Part shown: one piece after another, positions 14,225-20,021 of the stretch
Layout: each line of letters starts with the position of its first letter
Numbering within the stretch: the stretch's first letter is position 1
Assembly: GCA_002399265.1 (NCBI GenBank)
Contig: DHDG01000068.1
Span: forward strand, 1-20,021
Direction: 5' to 3'
DNA: 20,021 nucleotides
Origin: Firmicutes bacterium UBA4882
GTDB taxonomy: Bacteria; Bacillota; UBA4882
The notes under the pieces: model-generated
What the model saw: the letters and a program-made list of their open reading frames with translations, nothing else
Database searches by the model: none
What the model was told of the DNA's origin: nothing
Made by a program: the position numbers and the translations under genes

Positions 14225-16018
14225 TTAGCTTTCTGCCTTCTCTAACTCTGCGAGAAACCGCTCCTTAAACTGCACAATCTGGCTCCGCAGGCGATCCTCC
14301 ACCATTTTGATAGCAGCGCCTGCGCCGATTTCATCCAACAGCGCTGTTGCCGTGGCATGCAGGTAAGATAGCAGTTCCTTCTCAAACTCCCGCACCGCGC
14401 CAACCGGAATACCGTCAAGCAACCCACGGGCGGCACAGAACATCATCACGACTTGATCGCTGATCTCCATTGGCGTGTATTGACTTTGCTTCAGCAGTTC
14501 CACCAGACGCTCGCCGCTGGCAAGCTGAGCCTGCGCCGTTGCGTCCAGCTCTGCTCCAAACTGAACGAAGGAAGCCATTTCACGATACTGAGCCAGCATT
14601 AGCTTCAAGGCCCCGGAGGTCTCCTTCATCGCCCGAATCTGGGCATCACCGCCGACGCGTGAAACTGACATGCCTACATTAACGGCCGGACGCACTCCTG
14701 CAAAAAATAGATCGCTCTCCAGGAAAATCTGGCCGTCTGTAATCGAGATAATATTGGTCGGAATATAGGCTGAAATATCGCCAGCCATCGTTTGAACAAT
14801 CGGCAGCGCGGTCAGCGAGCCTCCGCCATGAACTTCATTTAGCTTACCGGCCCTTTCCAGAAGGCGGGCATGCAAATAGAAGATATCGCCTGGATAAGCC
14901 TCTCTCCCCGGCGGACGCCTCAACAGCAGCGACATCTCACGATAGGCCACCGCGTGCTTGGTAAGGTCATCATAAACAATCAGGACGTCATGTCCTTGAT
15001 ACATTAGCTCTTCCGCAATGGCGCAACCCGCATAAGGCGCAATATATTGCAGCGGAGCCGGATCTCCGGCCGGTGACAGGACCACCGTCGTATATTCCAG
15101 CGCTCCATATTGCGTGAAAACATCAGTCACTTGGGCTACCGTGGAAGCTTTCTGCCCAATGCCAACATAAACGCAAAGGACACCGCGACCTTTCTGATTC
15201 AGAATGGTGTCAACCGCAATCGCGGTCTTGCCGGTCTGACGGTCGCCGATAATCAGCTCGCGCTGACCCCGTCCGATCGGGATCATCGCGTCGATCACCT
15301 TGATGCCGGTCTGCAGCGGCTGCCCAACCGGAGTTCTATCAGCCAGCCCGGGTGCTGGTGCCTCAATTGGCCGCTTCTTGTCGGTCAAAATTGAACCTTT
15401 AGTGTCCAGCGGATGCCCCAAGGCGTCTACAACACGGCCAATCAATGCCCGACCAACCGGAACTTCCACGACCTTTCCGGTGCGTCGGACTTCATCGCCT
15501 TCCTGAACCTTGCGCTCATCTCCGAGCAAGACACAGCTAATGGAGGCCTCCTCCAAATTCATAACCATGCCTTTCAGTCCCTCGCGCGGAAAAGCCACTA
15601 ATTCGCCCAGCATCGCACCTGGCAGGCCATTTACTTGGATGATGCCATCGCCTGCGGCCAGCACATTGCCGACTTCTTCGACAACGACTGGAGTCGGCTC
15701 TTTCAAAATTTGGTCAGCGAGCGCAAAAAACTGCTGCGGATCCGCTTGCGCACTATGACCTTCCTCCAGCAAACGCTCTTTCAGAATGGCCATTTTCCGG
15801 GCAGCCGAACCGTCATAAACCGTTTCACCATATTGAACCTTAATCCCGGACATCAACGCCGGATCTACGACAAAATGCCAAGCAGCCAAACCCAATCGCC
15901 GATCGAGTTCAGCAATGATCATTTTCTGCCCTAAATCGTCCAGCGGATGAGCAGTGGTGATGACAGCCTTCACCGGCCGCTTCCGGTCGAGATCAATATA
16001 CTGACGCTGTATGCTCAT
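14225..16018 (-). CDS. atpA: ATP synthase subunit alpha fused to the delta C-terminal domain
   Basis: Alpha is the non-catalytic nucleotide-binding subunit of F1. The 597-residue frame is about 90 residues longer than usual because residues 1-85 are the C-terminal domain of subunit delta: AVITTAHPL (18-26), then DPALMSGIKVQYGETVYDGS (52-71) and an ending helix, which match the conserved delta pattern. A normal alpha follows: beta-barrel GNVLAAGDGIIQVNGL (117-132), EVPVGRALIGRVVDALG (185-201), P-loop GDRQTGKTA (258-266) and SITDGQIFLE. No separate atpH exists and the delta N-terminal domain is missing. ATG 16018 overlaps the atpF stop (TAATG), so the fusion occupies atpH's normal place. No stop or shift lies between the two parts. 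Confidence 0.95.
   Translation of the reverse strand: MSIQRQYIDLDRKRPVKAVITTAHPLDDLGQKMIIAELDRRLGLAAWHFVVDPALMSGIKVQYGETVYDGSAARKMAILKERLLEEGHSAQADPQQFFALADQILKEPTPVVVEEVGNVLAAGDGIIQVNGLPGAMLGELVAFPREGLKGMVMNLEEASISCVLLGDERKVQEGDEVRRTGKVVEVPVGRALIGRVVDALGHPLDTKGSILTDKKRPIEAPAPGLADRTPVGQPLQTGIKVIDAMIPIGRGQRELIIGDRQTGKTAIAVDTILNQKGRGVLCVYVGIGQKASTVAQVTDVFTQYGALEYTTVVLSPAGDPAPLQYIAPYAGCAIAEELMYQGHDVLIVYDDLTKHAVAYREMSLLLRRPPGREAYPGDIFYLHARLLERAGKLNEVHGGGSLTALPIVQTMAGDISAYIPTNIISITDGQIFLESDLFFAGVRPAVNVGMSVSRVGGDAQIRAMKETSGALKLMLAQYREMASFVQFGAELDATAQAQLASGERLVELLKQSQYTPMEISDQVVMMFCAARGLLDGIPVGAVREFEKELLSYLHATATALLDEIGAGAAIKMVEDRLRSQIVQFKERFLAELEKAES
15764..16018 (-). other. Delta-subunit C-terminal domain within atpA
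   Basis: This segment encodes residues 1-85 of the alpha fusion. In the bacterial delta family this domain follows the six-helix OSCP-like N-terminal domain and contacts the C-terminal ends of the b dimer. Aligned by eye with E. coli delta, the conserved D-x3-M-x-G-x2-V-x2-G-x2-V-x-D-G-S pattern is retained nearly residue for residue. The breakpoint falls at the boundary between the two delta domains. Confidence 0.9.
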
Positions 16019-16509
16019 TAATTCACCCGCTTCTCGCTTTCCAGACCGGAGAGAAACAATTCAATCTGCCGGCGCTGTTCGTCATCAGATGCCCAGCCCG
16101 TCAGATTCGCCGTAGCTCCCATGGCCATTTCCACGATTTGCTCCCGCATCTCCGTGAAAATGCGCTTTTTCAGATGGTCCGCATCGGCTTGGGCCTGCCC
16201 CTTAATCGCGCCGGCTTCCTCTTGCGCTTTGGCAACAAGCTCGTCTTGCAGCGCTTTGCCATCCGCGCGGGCTTTATCTAATGTTTGGCGCGCTGTTTCG
16301 TATAGGTCGGCCATTTTCTGCTCATACTCGCGCTTAAGCTGATCGGCTTCGCCCATACGGGCGTCCGCCTTCTCGAGCGCTTCACTAATCTCCCTTTTGC
16401 GGTTTGCCAGCGTATTCTGAATCGGCTTATAGAGCAATAGCCGCAATACCACGTAAAGCAGCCCAAAGTTGATAAACGTATAGACCAAGGTCCAATTAAT
16501 CTCAATCAC
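16018..16509 (-). CDS. atpF: ATP synthase Fo subunit b
   Basis: Subunit b forms the peripheral stalk holding F1 against rotation. The 163-residue protein has one N-terminal membrane helix (about 6-26, WTLVYTFINFGLLYVVLRLLLY), the conserved KPIQNTLANRKREI, then a long charged coiled coil with Ala-rich heptads to about residue 135. It ends with a short C-terminal region (SDDEQRRQIELFLSGLE) that normally docks onto delta. Length is normal and no delta N-terminal domain is attached to it. The start is GTG 16509 with AGGGGG about 11 bp upstream. The stop shares a base with the start of the delta-alpha fusion. Its partner for the docking end should be the delta domain fused to alpha. Confidence 0.94.
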   Translation of the reverse strand: MIEINWTLVYTFINFGLLYVVLRLLLYKPIQNTLANRKREISEALEKADARMGEADQLKREYEQKMADLYETARQTLDKARADGKALQDELVAKAQEEAGAIKGQAQADADHLKKRIFTEMREQIVEMAMGATANLTGWASDDEQRRQIELFLSGLESEKRVN

Positions 16510-16589
16510 GTTCCGGCTTCCCCCTCTCGCCTGCGCAGACTGTCGTCACGAACAATAAGTCCCCGCCAAGCCCCGCACCCTTTTCATTT

Positions 16590-16605
16590 TGCCGGTTGTA
16601 CGGCA
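16590..16605 (-). other. Small hairpin between atpE and atpF
   Basis: TGCCG and CGGCA (minus strand 16605 to 16590) form a 5-bp stem with a six-base loop directly after the atpE stop codon. No T tract follows. The atpE-atpF gap is 98 bp and otherwise shows only a GC-rich stretch and the atpF ribosome binding site. Such hairpins can stabilise atpE mRNA, which is needed in excess, but this is inference. Confidence 0.3.
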
Positions 16606-16607
16606 GG

Positions 16608-16862
16608 TTACTGAAGAAACGGATTGGCAAAGAGCAGCAGCAAGGCGACGACCAGTGCAATAATCGGAGTGGCTTCAACCAAACCGCAGCCGATTAGCAG
16701 GGTTGAAAAAATCGATTGTTTGGCTTCCGGCTGGCGGGCTATACTCTCGACGGCTTTGCCAGCCACATTGGAGTTGGCGAATCCCGCTGTCAGCGCAGCA
16801 ATACTGGATACGACCCCGACAACAATCAGGGAAACCACTTTGACGATTACATCTCCGGCCAT
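16608..16862 (-). CDS. atpE: ATP synthase Fo subunit c
   Basis: Subunit c forms the membrane rotor ring. The 84-residue protein has two membrane helices joined by the polar loop ARQPEAK (42-48). The ion-binding carboxylate is Glu63 in VEATPII. A Gln in helix 1 and a Ser after the Glu, which Na+ rings use, are replaced by Asn30 and Ala64, and Pro66 follows as in H+ rings, so proton coupling is more likely. The helix-1 glycine motif is degenerate: Ala23, Thr25, Gly27, Ala29, Ser31. ATG 16862 has AGGAGGG 8 bp upstream; a TTG eight codons earlier would place that site inside the gene and is rejected. Confidence 0.95.
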   Translation of the reverse strand: MAGDVIVKVVSLIVVGVVSSIAALTAGFANSNVAGKAVESIARQPEAKQSIFSTLLIGCGLVEATPIIALVVALLLLFANPFLQ

Positions 16863-16946
16863 TTGAAAACCCTCCTGATCAATCAATGATTTTGGTTTAA
16901 GAATCTGAACTATTAGTCCGGTAAACTGGGATTTAGTCTTGCTAAT

Positions 16947-17780
16947 CTAATGATTAGTGGCTGAAGAGATATAGGCAATGGACAGCATGGCGAACAGATA
17001 AGCCTGAATCACTCCGATAAACATACTGATAGCGATCCATAGCGCCGGAACCGCCACCGGAATCAAGAAGTAGAGGATCATCAGCAAAACTTCTCCGGCA
17101 AAGATATTGCCAAACAAACGAAAGGCCAATGAAAACGGTTTGACAAGCATGTCAATTAGATGTACTGGAAAAAAGACCACATTGGGTTGAAAGAAACTGA
17201 GCAAGTAAGCTTTAACGCCCCGCACTTTGCAGCCGTAGTAGATTGTCGCGGCCAGCACCAGCAGTGCCAGTCCCAGTGTGACGTTGACATCCGCAGTCGG
17301 TGATTTGAAACCTGCGATTGGCAACAACCCGATCATATTCGCACACAATATAAAAATGAACATCGTGGCGATGAAATTAAAACTGCTGTGGGCCGCCGCC
17401 GGCATATTCTCGGCGACCGTATCTTTGAGAAACCTGTAGAGTGCTTCCAAAATGCCCTGCAATTCATGACCATGCAGGATTAGCAACAGCAGGATCCAGC
17501 CGGCGATGCACCAGAAAGCGGTGCTATCCGTCATGAATCCCAAAAAATTGACCACCAGAATGATGCCGAACACTGCCCCGGTAAAATAGCGCGTTTTCTT
17601 GCCACCTAGCAGCATATTGGCCTTGTGGCTGAAGTCCCTGATCTTTTGATAACGAAACATGAATGCGATCAGGCAAATCACTGCGAGCACCCCGATGGTG
17701 ATCCAAGACATGGTCAGCGTATCAAAATTGACTTTCAAGCCTAACAGTAGTCTAACATCATGCTCACCGACGGCATGCAT
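16947..17780 (-). CDS. atpB: ATP synthase Fo subunit a, with extra hydrophobic hairpin
   Basis: Subunit a forms the ion half-channels next to the c-ring. The 277-residue protein has the essential Arg221 in LAFRLFGNIFAGE, the conserved GLLP, KSPTADVNVTL and GVIQAYLFAMLSIAYIS segments, and a first helix at 26-42. Between that helix and the conserved LEALYRFLKD are about 60 additional residues (46-106) with two hydrophobic stretches (66-83, 88-104) that I do not see in typical Firmicute a subunits of about 220-245 residues. ATG 17780 is chosen because AAGGAG lies 10 bp upstream; it overlaps the end of atpI. An upstream ATG nine bases earlier abuts the ribosome binding site. Confidence 0.93.
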   Translation of the reverse strand: MHAVGEHDVRLLLGLKVNFDTLTMSWITIGVLAVICLIAFMFRYQKIRDFSHKANMLLGGKKTRYFTGAVFGIILVVNFLGFMTDSTAFWCIAGWILLLLILHGHELQGILEALYRFLKDTVAENMPAAAHSSFNFIATMFIFILCANMIGLLPIAGFKSPTADVNVTLGLALLVLAATIYYGCKVRGVKAYLLSFFQPNVVFFPVHLIDMLVKPFSLAFRLFGNIFAGEVLLMILYFLIPVAVPALWIAISMFIGVIQAYLFAMLSIAYISSATNH

Positions 17781-18177
17781 TGCTGTCATCTCCTTCCGGG
17801 GCCGAGTCATTCGAGCCCCGCAAACGTGTTTCAACTGCGACAGCCACGATTTGGATTACCAGAAGCCCAGCCAGAAAAGCCAGTACGGGACTGGATCCAA
17901 AGATGAATATTACCGCTGTCGCCGCTAGCCCCGATAGGATCAATCTGCCATAGAGGCCCAGCGCCATCAGGGGCTGCCCACTCGCACCCTTTTCGGTTAA
18001 GTGCAGCGCGCAGATACCCAGAATATAATGGTTCAGCAAGCCAATCGCCACACCAATTATGCCGCCGGCGGTGACGCGCCACCCGAGTATGATTCCTGCG
18101 CCGAAAGAAAGAAGGCCCCCTGTTACGGAGCCGTACAAAAGAACTCTATGCCAAATGTTTTTCCAGACAGTTTGCAT
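17764..18177 (-). CDS. atpI: ATP synthase subunit I (AtpI)
   Basis: AtpI is a small membrane protein encoded at the head of many F-type operons; it assists c-ring assembly and, with AtpZ, has been linked to Mg2+/Ca2+ movement. From ATG 18177 the product has 137 residues. Four hydrophobic segments are visible (about 10-32, 35-56, 70-90, 93-115), with the family-typical HRVLLYGSVTGGLLSFG, GGIIGVAIGLLNHYILG and YGRLILSGLAATAVIF. The tail is hydrophilic and acidic then basic. AAGGTGAT 6 bp upstream favours 18177; an ATG at 18195 overlaps the atpZ stop (ATGA) but lacks a ribosome binding site. The 3' end overlaps the atpB start. Confidence 0.85.
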   Translation of the reverse strand: MQTVWKNIWHRVLLYGSVTGGLLSFGAGIILGWRVTAGGIIGVAIGLLNHYILGICALHLTEKGASGQPLMALGLYGRLILSGLAATAVIFIFGSSPVLAFLAGLLVIQIVAVAVETRLRGSNDSAPEGDDSNACRR

Positions 18178-18191
18178 AATGATCACCTTTT

Positions 18192-18443
18192 TCATCGACC
18201 TGGTTTTTTCTTTTTCTGAGCCTCATGCATCACCAAACGGTAGACCCCCGAAAAGCCGGCCGCTAATCCAAGCAATGGGCAAATCAGCACCCCCCACGGC
18301 CTAGTGCCGAGAGCGTTATCTAAAAAGCGCCCCAGCAAAAACCCACCCAGTAATGATCCAGCCAGATCAAAAGCGATCGTCCCATAAAATTTAAGGGTAC
18401 CAAGCAGTTCCGGATCTAGTAATCCCTGACTCAAAAATAACAC
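18192..18443 (-). CDS. atpZ: AtpZ-like ATP synthase operon protein
   Basis: This is the first gene of the ATP synthase operon, encoding an 83-residue membrane protein of the AtpZ (ATPase_gene1) family. Two hydrophobic helices (about 23-42 and 49-70) form a hairpin, with the family pattern GGFLLGRFLDNALGTRPWG and GLAAGFSGVYRLV and a basic C terminus. AtpZ with AtpI has been proposed to supply Mg2+ or Ca2+ to the synthase; its role remains poorly settled. The only plausible starts are GTG 18443 and TTG 18434, and neither has a Shine-Dalgarno sequence. The promoter places the predicted transcription start at the GTG itself, so the transcript may be leaderless. Confidence 0.85.
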   Translation of the reverse strand: MLFLSQGLLDPELLGTLKFYGTIAFDLAGSLLGGFLLGRFLDNALGTRPWGVLICPLLGLAAGFSGVYRLVMHEAQKKKKPGR

Positions 18444-18449
18444 CTGCTC

Positions 18450-18478
18450 ATTCTATTCTTTTTGAAAAGAAGTGTCAA
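18450..18478 (-). promoter_or_regulatory. Sigma-70 type promoter of the ATP synthase operon
   Basis: On the minus strand TTGACA (18478-18473) is a perfect -35 and TAGAAT (18455-18450) a near-perfect -10, with exactly 17 bp between. The spacer contains the perfect inverted repeat TTCTTTT-CA-AAAAGAA (18471-18456). The predicted start of transcription is about 7 bp past the -10, at or next to the GTG start codon of atpZ. Confidence 0.85.
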
Positions 18479-18534
18479 AAACGCACACCAGTGCAAAATC
18501 GCGCAAGTAGGAGCGAAATGCACGTTTTTATTGG

Positions 18535-18558
18535 AAAAATGCGGCTAACGCGAGCCGC
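18535..18558 (-). terminator. Intrinsic terminator after the Nudix gene
   Basis: On the minus strand GCGGCT (18558-18553) pairs with AGCCGC (18546-18541) around CGCGTT, followed by ATTTTT. It lies 11 bp past the Nudix stop codon and isolates that gene from the ATP synthase promoter downstream. Confidence 0.75.
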
Positions 18559-18569
18559 CTTGGAATTTC

Positions 18570-18980
18570 TTAGGGAATCGGCCGAATTTGTCCATCCCTC
18601 AGCAGTCTCCCGGCAATGATCGCATCAGCTGGTGTCAGTGCCAACTGACTGATAATCTGGCTGTTTGCCCAGACGATTTCCTGCCCTTCCAATGGCTGCG
18701 GCGTACTATCTGGGCATGCGTTGGTCAGATAGAAGCAGACTTCGGTAATGACACCATCACTGTTCCGCGCGATCGAATCAAACAATGGCCCTACAACAAC
18801 GTCCCAGTTCAGCTCCTCACGCAACTCCCTGGCTAACGCTGCCGCAGGGGATTCACCCGCTTCAACTTTGCCGCCCGGGAACTCCCAGAGCAGTCCATGG
18901 TGCTTTTCAGGAGGCCGCCTGGCCAACAGCACCTGATCATTTTGAATTACGATCGCCGCCACTACCTTAATCGTTCTCAA
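18570..18980 (-). CDS. MutT-type Nudix hydrolase
   Basis: This enzyme probably sanitises oxidised nucleotides such as 8-oxo-dGTP, or hydrolyses another nucleoside diphosphate derivative. The 136-residue protein has the N-terminal VVAAIVIQNDQVLLARRPP strand pair, LWEFPGGKVEAGE and a Nudix box at residues 37-59 (G-x5-E-x7-REL-x-EE). The Gly normally near the end of the box is Asn58, which does not remove a metal ligand. I chose TTG 18980 because MRTIKVVAAIVI is the usual MutT start and GGGAAG lies just upstream; TTG 19004 is possible but would sit almost at the predicted transcription start. A TATAAT at about 19009-19014 suggests its own promoter. The exact substrate is unknown. Confidence 0.88.
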   Translation of the reverse strand: MRTIKVVAAIVIQNDQVLLARRPPEKHHGLLWEFPGGKVEAGESPAAALARELREELNWDVVVGPLFDSIARNSDGVITEVCFYLTNACPDSTPQPLEGQEIVWANSQIISQLALTPADAIIAGRLLRDGQIRPIP

Positions 18981-19008
18981 AGATTCTTCCCGCCCCTTTA
19001 TCAAACCA

Positions 19009-19014
19009 CATTAT
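19009..19014 (-). promoter_or_regulatory. Consensus -10 hexamer upstream of the Nudix gene
   Basis: The minus strand carries a perfect TATAAT about 30 bp before the preferred Nudix start codon, preceded by GGAGCAGGTG. No convincing -35 is found 16-18 bp upstream. It lies just past the terminator of the SpoIIP gene, where a new promoter is expected. Confidence 0.45.
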
Positions 19015-19049
19015 ACACCTGCTCCATGAAAAAGAGACTACTGCTCAAT

Positions 19050-19081
19050 AAAAAAGGCCGCTCTTTAGAAGCAGCCCTTTA
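19050..19081 (-). terminator. Intrinsic terminator after the SpoIIP gene
   Basis: On the minus strand AAAGGGCTGCT pairs with AGCGGCCTTT, with a one-base G bulge and one G-T pair, and is followed by six Ts (TTTTTTATTG). It lies about 50 bp past the SpoIIP stop and ahead of the Nudix promoter. Confidence 0.8.
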
Positions 19082-19132
19082 TAGCTGTCGTGCAGAGCAT
19101 TCACCTGCTGCCGCCCCATCACTGTAACGCGC

Positions 19133-20021
19133 TCATTCCCCTTCGGGTCCGTCATCATCTTTCTTGCCCAGGCCGACTTCCTGCCTGAAGAACTTGCCGA
19201 ATCTTTCCTTAACACGGCCCCAGCTGCCGGAATTGAGCAGGACAAAGCCCACAGCGCCAACTACGACCAGTCCTAAGACCCACCAGACCGCCCTTGATGC
19301 GCTGCGCCCGGTGGCTTGTCCCTGACTGATCCCGGCAGCACGGTTGCCAGCTGTGCCAGTAATCACCTGTGAGATGGGATCTGCCATTAGAGCAGCCCCC
19401 TTGGCCGCATTATCCAGTGAGTTTTTGTGGGTTCCAAACTCAATTAAAATGCTGCGCGGTGCCAGATCCTGATTGTAGTTGCCTTTCGCCCAGAAAATTT
19501 CGCGCACCAGTCCGGGGTGCAATTTGTCGGCAGCCGCCTTGATTTGTTTGGCGAACTCGAAGTTAACTCCACGATTGGCATTCTGACGGCCGACCACCAG
19601 CCTGGTAGCAGCCACTTGCTGACCGCTCACTTCTCTGCGGTAATAGGAAGCGTTCGGAATCCCGTCCCGGTGAATATCAATCATGACGACCGGTCTCTTC
19701 TGCAAAAGTTGAGCGGCCGTTCTCCGGGAGCGCATGTACGCGTCCGCATCATGAGGGTTAAAGTTATCCTTGGACGCAACCACTTCAAACCCTTTCTTCT
19801 TAAGGGCGTTGGCCAGCGCGTCCTGCACTTCGAAAATGTCGCCGTACTTTTTATTATCAGTGCCGCTGGTCGGTTCATACGACTCCCCGCTATGAGTACA
19901 GTAAGTGACAATTGGCCCGACCGACTGACTGGTTTGTGCTGGTAGACTCTCTGGTGCCGATCCCGGTACAGCCACCAGCCCCGGCCCTCTTTCCGACACC
20001 CTCGGCACCCCTGGCACCCCT
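19133..20021 (-). CDS. spoIIP: SpoIIP-family sporulation peptidoglycan hydrolase (5' part beyond the window)
   Basis: SpoIIP is an amidase/endopeptidase that, with SpoIID and SpoIIM, thins septal peptidoglycan to drive engulfment in endospore formers. The visible part, nearly 300 codons, is open to the right edge, so the true start lies outside. Motifs: YCTHSGESYEP (metal-site His and Glu), KYGDIFEVQDALANALKKKG, a RSRRTA segment, MIDIHRDG (second His) and ILIEFGTHKNSLDNA (catalytic Glu). The first His of the common YHTH motif is Cys. Upstream of the domain is a Gly/Pro/Val-rich linker; downstream is a membrane helix (AVWWVLGLVVVGAVGFVLL) and a charged tail. A C-terminal anchor differs from the N-terminal one of B. 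subtilis SpoIIP. Confidence 0.88.
   Translation of the reverse strand, partial: GVPGVPRVSERGPGLVAVPGSAPESLPAQTSQSVGPIVTYCTHSGESYEPTSGTDNKKYGDIFEVQDALANALKKKGFEVVASKDNFNPHDADAYMRSRRTAAQLLQKRPVVMIDIHRDGIPNASYYRREVSGQQVAATRLVVGRQNANRGVNFEFAKQIKAAADKLHPGLVREIFWAKGNYNQDLAPRSILIEFGTHKNSLDNAAKGAALMADPISQVITGTAGNRAAGISQGQATGRSASRAVWWVLGLVVVGAVGFVLLNSGSWGRVKERFGKFFRQEVGLGKKDDDGPEGE

Noticed and set aside
16510..16607. Possible place for a hidden delta N-terminal domain between atpE and atpF
   Set aside because: The gap is 98 bp, far too short for about 105 residues, and atpF is of normal length without an added domain.
16608..16862. Na+-coupled c-ring
   Set aside because: The Na+ ligand positions (Gln in helix 1, Ser after the Glu) are Asn and Ala, and a Pro follows as in H+ rings.
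1..20021. CRISPR arrays, tRNA or rRNA genes, insertion sequences, phage genes
   Set aside because: No regularly spaced repeats, cloverleaf sequences, transposase motifs or terminal inverted repeats were seen on either strand.

Overview
The window comes from a bacterial chromosome of moderate GC content, most likely an endospore-forming anaerobic Firmicute (Bacillota; Clostridia or a related deep lineage). The evidence is a SpoIIP sporulation hydrolase, Gram-positive style AGGAGG ribosome binding sites with many TTG and GTG starts, the AtpZ-AtpI-led ATP synthase operon, and an AhpF-like disulfide reductase paired with a small glutaredoxin-like protein. The genus cannot be fixed from the sequence alone.

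Layout, left to right. (1) 1-4142, minus strand: M42 aminopeptidase, ABC ATPase and ABC-2 permease, then a class II fructose-bisphosphate aldolase that runs off the left edge. (2) 4343-4822, plus strand: an unrecognised acidic protein with its own terminator. (3) 4981-7513, minus strand: a glutaredoxin-like protein, a flavin disulfide reductase, a secreted DcrB/PsbP-like protein and a small membrane protein with a Lys/Ala/Thr tail. (4) 7655-7831, minus strand: a 58-residue protein of unknown function, fired from a shared divergent promoter. (5) 8053-10139, plus strand: a DUF2156 acyltransferase-fold protein, possibly with a Cys-rich N-terminal extension started at a non-AUG codon, and an Eis-like GNAT acetyltransferase. 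These are followed by three small hairpins and a bidirectional terminator. (6) 10336-18443, minus strand: the F-type ATP synthase operon atpZ-I-B-E-F-A-G-D-C followed by ilvE. (7) 18570-20021, minus strand: a MutT-type Nudix hydrolase and the 3' part of a SpoIIP gene.

The most unusual part is the ATP synthase. There is no separate delta gene (atpH). Instead the C-terminal domain of delta is fused in frame to the N terminus of alpha, and the delta N-terminal domain is absent from the operon. In the same enzyme, subunit a carries an extra hydrophobic hairpin after its first membrane helix, subunit c has lost most of its glycine motif, and gamma has a Gly/Ala-rich loop bounded by a 14-bp direct repeat. 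The operon promoter is near consensus and places the predicted transcription start on the first GTG codon, so the mRNA may be leaderless.

No rRNA, tRNA, CRISPR array, insertion sequence or phage gene was seen. No gene-free stretch exceeds 300 bases; the longest is 7832-8121, described under its features.
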